Below, piece after piece: positions 55,590 to 64,000 of a DNA stretch of 64,000 bases. The translations under genes and the position numbers were made by a program. Positions within the stretch are counted from its first letter, which is position 1; each line of letters opens with the position of its first letter. The notes beneath the pieces are model-generated. The model was given only the letters and a program-made list of their open reading frames with translations. It ran no database searches and was not told where the DNA came from. This DNA comes from Phytophthora quininea (lineage: Eukaryota > Oomycota > Peronosporomycetes > Peronosporales > Peronosporaceae): contig JAAVTG010000552.1 in the NCBI GenBank assembly GCA_011947345.1, positions 1 through 64,000 on the forward strand, read 5' to 3'.

Positions 55590-58500
55590 TGCGTCGACAC
55601 TTCCTCTTCGCAGAGGATGAAAGGGAGAAAAGCGTTGGCGATGGCAGAGTCAACTTGCTTCGGTTGTGGCTCAATCGACGATGCGCCATGTTGGAAGGCG
55701 ACGCGACCGTTGACGGTGGCGAAGCGAACGCCCAGGTCGCCCAAGAGTTGACGGTCATGTGGGATCTCGCCAAGCCCATGAGCTCCACCACATTGTCGCG
55801 TGACGAGTACGTCGCTTTCTTCGCGAGGGTTGCCAAGTCACTAGTCCTGCCACTGTCATCCGATGCGCCAGCCATCGCTGTAGCTCAACGCGATTGGGAG
55901 TACGACCTGGAAGGAACCGGTGGCCTCATCGAGTCGACAAAGGGGTCGTCGAATTCGGACAAAGTTATGATGTCGGTCGAGCAATTCCGGGAAGCGTTGA
56001 TTCAGATCGCCGAGCTGGTACTTCCTGTGGACAGTGGGGTCCACGTCTTTCATACGTTTTTGGTCTCGCTGCGGAATTCGATCGCGGAGATTGAAGCGAC
56101 GAGTGAACCGGAACAAGACGAGACCAACACCACTGAACCAGTTGAGCGCTTCACATTGAAGCCACTGAATCGCATCTCGAAAATCGGCAACGATGCGTTC
56201 TTGCAGAAATCGCCGCCTTCGAGCGACGCGTTGAGAGCGATCCGTGGCCTCCCACCTCCCGATTCTCGCGAGATGTCGCTCAAGCAGCTCCTACTCAGCT
56301 ATAACCCACGGAAGTTCTCGCTCACTCGAGCGTTTCCGCAGAAGAAGCCCACGAACGGCACTACCGACGTTAAAGTGAACAGCGAAGAGGTCAAGAAAGA
56401 GGTCGATGATGTTGAAGACGTTGCAGTAATGGCTCAGAAGCTGCACCTGCAGCTTCTTGGTGCAGTTGGTGTCGGTGCTACCCCGACTCGAGAAAAGAAG
56501 CTTCTTCGTGAAAGTTCTGCTTACTGGGATCCGGAGCAGGCGACGATTACGAGCCTAACGGACCGACCAGCACTGTGTGCTGCGGTTGTTGGTCCGCCAG
56601 GCAGTGGCAAGTCTCGACTCGCTCGTGTGTTAGCTCAACGACTAAAACTAAGGTATCTCTCACTAGACGAGGCTGTGCAACATGCAGTCGATCGAAAACT
56701 TCGCTTGAGACGAGCTCGTGTCGAAGCGACCCCAGTTGTTGAAACTGAAGACACGACAGTGGAGACCGCGACACCGACAGAGGCAACAGAAGAAGGCCAA
56801 GCAACTGCAACGTATCACTCCGACAACGACGAGGAAATGGATCGAGCTTTTCAGGACGACCATCTCGACGCTATGCTGTCGGGAGGTGTCGTGTCTCGTG
56901 ATGTGGCGGTACAACTTCTTCGACTGGAAGCTACACGGTCACTGCTTGGTATGTTTTCGTTCTAATGCGTTGATGGAGAAGGGTGCTGATTTGTGCTCTC
57001 TTCGCTTAGGTGGCGTTGGGGTCATGATAGACGATGTGTATCCAGCTGAGCTAGCTTCGGCGGACCAAGAGCATCCTGTTGGTATCGACTATTTGGTTGC
57101 TCTTACTGCTCTGCCAAACGAGTTGGAGTTCCAGCTTGAAAGCGCGATGCTTGCACCAACAACAGGTCGACTGTATTCCGCACGGGAACTCGCCATTTTA
57201 CAAGCAATCAACTCTGAGAAATTGGCAGCTAAAGGGTTTGCAGATTGCTTGCTACCAGAGAGAAAATCTGGAGCTGAAGTCGAGGAGATGAAAGAAATCA
57301 CGACTGAAAACAACGAAGTTGAGCCTGATACCGAAGGACAAGGAGATGGCGAGACTTCTCCAGGAGAAGGTGAGGAGTAAATGAAGAGAGTGTTCCAGCA
57401 GAAGAACCACTTCCGCCTCCCCGGAGCCGACACCTGCTGAACAAAATGAGATCGAGCAGCCGAAAGAACCCATACTTCCTTTTGGTGTTCTCTCAAAGAT
57501 TAAACTGGTCAAGAGTTATCGTGAGTACATGGTCAGAATGCAGCGAGAACTTCTATTGCAAAAGGATCCTGCCGAGACGGAAGATTACCATTTCGTAGTG
57601 GTCCTTGCCGCTCAGTCACTCAATGTGATTCGAGATCACTGTATCCAAGCGATCACGGGAGTAAGTGCCCATGCTAAGTTTGTTCATCTCGCCGTCATTA
57701 AGAATTGTCACTTTATCTTTCCAGACAACGCTGGGGATATCGCGCTTCAGTGTGTCACGAGAAGCTAGCCCCATTTCGCTGCCGGACGATCTGATCGACG
57801 CTAATCGTGCTGAACAGGTGAAGTGGTTGCTCTACGGAGACTGGTCGTCATTGCTCGAACCTGAAGCGTCTTCCACGATACCGACATTTGCACGGCTTCC
57901 TAGACGCAATGGAAAGTGGCGACTGTTGTCCAAGTGGCGTGAATTCTGCCCCGTTTCGTCAATTCCAGAGAGCGGATTGGTACTTGGCAGTCCTGAATTT
58001 GCTGCTTGTTACTCTGGTCGGGTTTATCTTCTGGCATCCCGCGAGGCGAGGCGGTCGTTCTGTGCCCATCCACTTCAGCATCTACGCCGAGAGCTCCCAG
58101 TCCCGTCAAAATGTTGCAACTATTGGCTTATCGCCACAGGTGGAGATGGCATTTTAACTCCTTCCTACCTGCAAGCTCTTGAAACGGAGCTTCATAGCCA
58201 AGCAATATCGGCCGCGAAGTTGCTCAAGACGTCCGGTGGGATATCGATGGAAATGCGGCTTATGAGTGGCCAAGTGGTTTCCTCTGTGGAGGCTGCCGTT
58301 GTTGCTACGGAGGCACTTAAAGTCCATTTGACTAAGAATTCGTCCTCAAAGTGGATGCTGACAGACTTGCCGTTCACTCGCGATGTCGCTGCCGTACTGC
58401 TCGAGCATTCTTGTGTTCCTGAAGTGATTGTTCTGCTGGACTCGGAACTTGGTGCTACTCAAGACAGAGCTGAAGAAACAAATCCAGTAAATGCTAGTGC

Positions 58501-61500
58501 CTTATCTGCGCTACGGCGGCAACAATTTCAAGCCGAGAAAGCTGCAGTTGGAGAAGTCACCGAAGTGCTCGGAGGTTCTCTTCGAGTGATCACTTGTCCG
58601 CTATTTAGCGATCCAGCAGATACTCTTGCGGCGATTGAGGGCGAGCTTGACCCGACTGCACCACGTCTTGATAGTATCTACAATGGACACGCACCGCAGC
58701 AAGTAGACGAGAACGATCCTGCAATCATTTTTGCTCCACCAGTTCCCGACAAGGATGACCTAGACAACAAACAGGTTTCGCCACCGCAAAATGAAGAAGA
58801 AGGGAGCGACCCACCAGACCCAGAAGCTTTAGCAGCAGCAGAAGCCGCAAGAAGCAGAGCTCTGCAGCTGCACGGCGAAACCGGGCGCTTCTGTCCTGTG
58901 TCATGGAAATTGCGAGGTGTACTGGTTCCTGGATTGCCGTCGAATGTCTGCTTATATCGCCAAAGGTTTTACGCCTTTGCTGGGGACAAGGAACAACGCG
59001 CTTTTGAACGCAACCCAGCAGCTTTCCTTCCGTCGGGACCTCGTGCTACCGCGAGTTTTGTGCCCAGTATTTTGCTGCTCGGCGTACGTGGTTCTGGACG
59101 GGGAAGAATCGCTACAGCTCTTGCTCTAAACCAAACTTCCGTCGAGTTTAAATTGGTTGATCTGGCCTCAGTGGTGAGCACTGCCGAACGATGGCAACAG
59201 CTTCAAGAATTGCTGCCTGAAGACACTCGGACAACACCAGAAGAAATTTTTGTCACTGCGCTTAAGGACGAGATGAAGCTGCAACGACCTGCGTCTGATA
59301 AAGCTTTGGCACAGGTGATCGTCGGACTTGGGCCTGAACCTTCACGTATCCCAACGACATCTACACTTGAACAGTGCTTCAAGCACAACTTCTTCCCGAC
59401 TCTCGTGGTACCATTAGCGGTCTCGGAGGAGGATGCCGTAGCAACGTTGCTGAGTCGATGGGCAGCAAAGTTACCAGCACCTCGTCGAAATCTCCCACTA
59501 ACCCGAAAAAGGAGATCGACGGTGAAGCAGGCAAAGAAGAAACTGCTACAGACGGTGAAGATGAAGAACCTCCCTTTGATTTTGAATTAGCACGAGAAGA
59601 CGAGAGCACGCGCCTGCACGAACAATTCGCTGAGGACCAAAAGATGCTGGACGAAGCACTGGCTGCTCTTCGAGCGAGGGGTGTCATGGTGGGCAACTCA
59701 GTCAATGCGTCTGGACCTTCGAGACAATCTGCCAAGCGTGTCAAAAGTGTGCTAAACCACTTCATGACAACCCGGGAATCACTCTTTGAGCGCTGTGAAG
59801 TGGTAGATATGGCCATGGTGGATCAATTGTTGTTGACTGGGGAGCTACTAGTTGGTAAGCACGGCTTCGCATGTCCTGTCAGCGGGCGGACCGATTCACT
59901 TACAGCTAGTTCAGCCGTAGCGTATCGTGATCAGCTCTACTTCCCACGATCACAAGAGGCTCAACGAGCCTTCATGGCGTGTCCGGCGCGCTATTTAGAA
60001 AAGACCAGTTTGCCACCAAGACATCAGCCGACTTGCTGCGTCGCTGGCCCTCCGTTATCAGGAAAGACACGCGTTGCCCAAGAACTTGCAAACGCCCTAG
60101 GTTTGGTGCACGTATCTCCTCAAAGTGCTGTAGACTGGGTCGTGCAGTGTCATGGCGGGTCCATGCTACGTCGTCATTTAGTGGAAATGGTAGAGCAGCA
60201 GCAGAATCCATTGCAAGACGCCGATCTCACACACAAAGTCATTTGCGCTCGACTGCGTTCGTCGGAATGCCAAACACGCGGTTGGGTGCTCGATGGTTAT
60301 CTGCTGAACAATCAGGAGTTGCTGCTTAGTCTTGACACGACCAAAGCGTCCTATATTCGACCCGACATGCTCTTTATCCTAGAGGGCGGATTCTCACACG
60401 TTTGGCAGGAACATCAGACGCATGCCGACAGGAATGAGCTCCGCATGGCATTCGCACGATGGCAACAACATCGACTAAAGCTGTTAACCACCTGGACTCA
60501 AGTCTTTGGCAGCTTCCACGTTCGACAGCTCGACTGTTCTAAGCACTCGTTGTGGCATCTCGCTGGTCAAGCGCAAGAGTATCTCACGGAGCAGCAGCAG
60601 CTAGCATCGTCGTATGTTAGTGCGCAAGCATCAGGTCGAGCCGCTCGGTCACTTGGTGTGGTTCGGTCTTCGCAAGAGCTTCAAGCGCGACAACACCGTA
60701 TTTTTCAAACGTTTTGCCCGGTTGAACTTCGTACCGGGAGGTTTTACTCGTCTCGACTTACAAGTCGCGAACACTGCGTGGACTTCCGTGGCTCGAGTTT
60801 TTGGTTTGGGAATCAACAGAACGCTGACCAATTCATCGAAACTCCCGAAGTATTTATCGGTGGAGAAGCCTCCACACCCAGGAGACAGGAATTATGGCCT
60901 TCGCAAGAGGAGGCAGAGAGCGACGCCCAAACACTCGTCGAAAGGGCTCCGGTCAATGCATCAGTGTTAAGCTTGCTAACTGTAGCGGACTGCGACTTCC
61001 CCGAGCTCAAAGGCTATTGCCCAGTCACCTTTGCGTCGGGGTCAGGAGCTAAGAATTGGGCATCACTTCGTCACGGCAGTGTATTCTTTCGAGCATCGTA
61101 TCGCTCCAAGGCTTTCTTGTTCGTCTCCGATGCAGCTCGCCGCAAATTTTGTTACGAGCCTTCACGGTACGCGTCTCAAAGTCTGCCCGTCAAGTTGCCA
61201 CCGCAAGTCAAACTCGCCAAAAGCTATCCGGGGCAACTGGAGCAGCAATTGGGGGCTGCTCTCAATGAAGTTTTGCTTGCATTGGGCAGTGAACGACCCA
61301 AATTCCTGCAGATATCAACGCGCGCTTCGGCTTGTGTTTATCTTGCGCTGTCGCTCAAAGCGCTGCATCGACGCTATCAGTTGAAATTGCAGCCCACCAC
61401 TGAAAAGGATCGAGACGAAGACGAACTTGATGAAGAGCAGAAGCAACGCCAACAGCGGCGCGAAGAAGAGGCTGAAAGAGACGCGATCGCTCGGCGGGAT

Positions 61501-61815
61501 GCATTTGTGCGGGACTGTCGCCTTGGTGAGCAGCTCAAAGCTGCGTCGACACCTGCAAACACGTCCGCAGGGTCAGGAGCCAAGGTGGCACGCACTATGC
61601 GTGCCGCTCAGGACTCGCTAACTGATCTCCATCAAAATGGTCGTGAAGACTACAGCGCAGTTCTACTCGGAGATGATATTGAGTTACTCCGACATCGCTT
61701 TGACGTCATTGTATCAGGTAGCGGCGGCGGTGACAACACGCTGCCACTGGACACACAAGCAGCACGGAAACACGCCCAAGCCGCATTCCTCGAGTACACA
61801 AAGGCTTCGTCATGA
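55590..61815 (+). CDS. Giant adenylate-kinase-9-like P-loop protein with repeated CPV modules
   Basis: This is an approximately 2000-residue protein. ATG 55590 is the first in frame; the open frame extends upstream only from a TTG. The N-terminal part looks EF-hand/calmodulin-like (helix-rich, LSRDEYVAFFARVAKSL). NMP-kinase-type P-loops follow: GPPGSGKSRLARVLAQRLKL (about 56590), a degenerate GVRGSGRGRIATALAL (about 59085) and GPPLSGKTRVAQELANALGL (about 60045). Five 'CPV' modules with a shared C-P-V...F...F...P pattern lie at about 57950, 58890, 59870, 60710 and 61015. AK9-type proteins elsewhere have multiple AK domains and act in nucleotide balance, often in flagella. Introns: about 56949-57008 and 57660-57724. 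Breaks near 57380, 57418 (CCCC) and 59450-59510. Confidence 0.82.
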
Positions 61816-62213
61816 TGAGCAAATACACAACGCAGAGTAAGAAACGAAGGAGGCTATGATACCTTTTGTGGCAAAGTAGGCTGCGTCCGTGTTTGTCGTT
61901 ATTCTCTTGAGTTCCTCTTGTCATCCCCTCTGCTCGTCTTTCACATGAAATTGTTGTGCTGTCGCCATGAAGTTACTTGCACAACTGAGGAGACAATGCG
62001 TACCGTGACTGCTCCGCGACCACCTCTCACTGGTGTTACGAAATGCGATCCATGATCACCTATCAAGCTGATGGCGCGAAGCTTGGAATAAAAAATATAT
62101 ATATAAAAGATATGTTGGCAACGTGCAGTGCTTAGGAAGCATGTCTGGTGAGGCTCCCACAGCAAAATATATCGGAAGTGGACATTGTCTCTCTCGCTTG
62201 TCTCGGTCGGTCA
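61816..62213. other. Intergenic region between convergent genes, no supported gene
   Basis: About 400 bp lie between the AK9-like stop and the copper-ATPase stop. It contains an AT-rich patch (62090-62112, tatatatataaaagat). No frame has a recognised motif. It probably holds both 3' ends; the AT-rich patch could belong to a polyadenylation region. Confidence 0.45.
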
Positions 62214-64000
62214 CTACGCGTGACGCAGCAACGGAGTCGACTCCGACACGTCAATCGCGACACAGTTTTGCTTCGGTAGTCCCCAGTCTCCTCCAAACGG
62301 CGGCTTCCAAAAGTTTAGCAGCAGCGAGAACAGGATGACAGGCACCGACGAGAGCAACTCCGACAGTCCAGCCAAGGCTGGCGGGATCCAAATCCCAAAC
62401 GGAGCGTACAGAGCACCACAAGCCAGCGGCATCATGAGAATGTTGTACATGAACCCCCACGCGAAGTTGTGCTTGATGCGCTGATTGGTCGTGCGCGACA
62501 GAGCCCTGGCATTAAGTAAATCACGTAAATCATCTTTAACCAACACAATGTCAGCAGCATCGACGGCGACGTCAGTGCCAGCCCCAAGAGCGACGCCCAC
62601 GTCAGCAGCCGCTAGCGCTGGCGCATCGTTCACACCGTCCCCAATGAAAGCCACACGGCGACCCAAGCTCTGCAACAAGCGGACTTTATCCACCTTTTGA
62701 TGAGGTAGAGTTTCAGCCAACACAGACCCCTCCGGTATGCCCAATGCTGCTGCTACACTTAGCGCTGTGCCGCGCTGATCGCCAGTTACGATCCAGGATT
62801 GAACGCCTTCGCGCTTGAGCTGCTCGATGACTCGCTTAGCTTCAGAACGCAGTGAATCACGGAGACCGATGGCAGCCAACAGCTCGCCATCTACAACCAC
62901 GAACACGACAATACAGCCCTGAGCCTGGAAACGCTGGTTGACGTCGACAAATTCAGAAGGAACGCTTAGAGGACCACGCGTCTCATCCGTTCGCTGCGTA
63001 AGCCACGCAAGAGAGCCGAGACGGACGTCAGTACCGCCCACGGTGCAGTGCACGCCACAACCTGGCACTGCCTTGAAGTTTTTGGCCTCTGCAACGACAG
63101 ACCCTTGCAGCTTCCACTCAGCATGCGCTACAAGTGCTTTACCGATGGCGTGTTCGCTGTTGCTCTCAGATGCAGCCACGTATCGCCACAGTTGTTCTTG
63201 GAGGACGCCGTTGCGAGGTGTAAAATACACATTAGCCACGCCAAGTTGCGCCGTAGTGAGTGTACCTGTTTTGTCGAACACGACGATATCCGCGTCTTCC
63301 AAAGCCTCAAGCGCACGACCCCCTTGAAAAGAATCCCCACTTGTGAGCCTTTCGTTGTCGAGACCATCACAGCAGTGGGGACAGCCAGGCTAATGGCGCA
63401 CGGGCAGCTGATGACGAGCACCGTGATAGCAAACCGCAAAGCGAACGGGAATGGCGCCCAGCCCTGTGTGTCCACACGACCATTACTAGCGAGGGAGTAC
63501 CAGACCACGAACATGCCAGCGGCTAAAATGATGATAAAGGTCGTAAAATAGGCAGCCACAGCGTCAGCGATGCTCTGGCGAACCCCACGAGAAGCTTGAG
63601 CTTCTCCAACAAGTCGCACCATACGCGCCAGCATGGACTCGTGGAGAGTATGCGTCACCCGCATTGTTAGCACTCCTTGCGAGTTAATTGATCCTCCGAT
63701 CACAGTTGCTCCGGGTTCCTTGGGCACTTTGCGAGCTTCACCCGTTACCATGGATTCATCAACGGAGCTGGCACCTCCAATAACAACTCCGTCTACAGGA
63801 ACTCGAGAACCAGGCAAGACACGCAGCGTATCACCACGCTGGATCAATACCACATCAATGTATATCTCCTTCGTTTGATCATCATCTTCGAGCAGTATAG
63901 CGGTCTTGGCTTGCATGCGCAGTAACGCGTCGACGCTGTTTGAGGCGCGAGCTTTCGCCAGGGTCTCAATGTAGCGGCCAACAAGGATCAACGTTATGAG
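62214..64000 (-). CDS. Copper-transporting P1B-type ATPase (partial, 5' end outside window)
   Basis: Cu+-ATPases export or load copper into the secretory pathway. Visible in order from the window edge: actuator-domain TGE in DESMVTGEARKVPKEPGATV, the membrane CPC motif (VLVISCPCAISLAVPTAVMV) that binds copper, the phosphorylation site DKTGTLTTAQLG, nucleotide-binding SEHAIGKAL (P1B SEHP-type motif), the GDGVNDAPALAAADVGVAL hinge, and the final helices (IKHNFAWGFMYNILMMPLAC). The end ESTPLLRHA contains a dileucine-like signal, as in trafficking copper pumps. A frame break near 63325 in GGGGG is repaired by one G. The N-terminal metal-binding domains lie beyond 64000. It is truncated only by the window. 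Confidence 0.95.

Noticed and set aside
1..64000. CRISPR arrays, prokaryotic operons, transposases, rRNA genes
   Set aside because: None seen on either strand; gene content and introns are eukaryotic, and no transposon protein motif appears.

Overview
The window is a gene-dense stretch of a eukaryotic nuclear genome, most likely an oomycete (Peronosporales/Pythiales: Phytophthora or a near relative). The evidence is: short GT-AG introns (about 50-80 nt) in many genes; intergenic gaps that are often under 200 bp; a core of ordinary eukaryotic genes (CDC27/APC3, DDX11, IFT140, PRP31, PUM3, p24); intraflagellar-transport and cilium-type genes, as expected for a zoospore-forming organism; and lineage-typical families (GH30 endo-1,6-galactanase remnant, peptidase C69, HSF, mosaic PH/ankyrin signalling proteins). 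No database search was possible, so the genus is inference.

Layout. 0.4-9 kb: an RGG/Chtop-like mRNA-export adaptor (-), CDC27/APC3 (+), an ankyrin + prolyl-hydroxylase-type 2OG oxygenase (+), and an ankyrin TRP-like cation channel (-). 9-14.5 kb: DDX11/CHL1 helicase (+) converging on an INTS11-like metallo-beta-lactamase/beta-CASP protein with lost catalytic residues (-), then a small ORF. 14.5-22 kb: a large PH-VPS9-PDZ-ankyrin-RasGEF protein (+), a four-TM membrane protein (+), an ankyrin protein (+) and an unassigned basic protein (-). 22-33.4 kb: a CSPP1-like coiled-coil protein (-), a small coiled-coil protein (+), an RCC1-repeat protein (-), an IQ-motif/zinc-ribbon protein (-) and IFT140 (-). 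33.5-39.7 kb: PUM3/Puf-A (+), a heat-shock-factor-type regulator (+) and a secreted or anchored C69 peptidase (+). 39.8-47.5 kb: two paralogous DEAD-box helicases (-) flanking a p24 cargo receptor (+) and an unassigned gene (-), then PRP31 (+). 47.5-54 kb: a GH30 galactanase pseudogene (-), an IPNS-like 2OG oxygenase (-), a Ser-rich basic protein (-) and LRRC45 (-). 54.4-64 kb: an atypical protein kinase (+), a giant adenylate-kinase-9-like protein with five repeated 'CPV' modules (+), and a copper P1B-ATPase (-) cut by the window edge.

Several genes (IFT140, LRRC45, AK9-like, CSPP1-like, possibly the TRP-like channel and the IQ protein) have homologues in cilia or centrosomes elsewhere, so a flagellar theme runs through the window. 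Whether this is real clustering is untested.

A technical point affects every gene model. Conserved genes are broken again and again by single-base shortfalls in runs of 4-5 identical bases. These look like sequencing or assembly errors, not pseudogenes. Coordinates below therefore span the whole inferred gene, including introns and such breaks.
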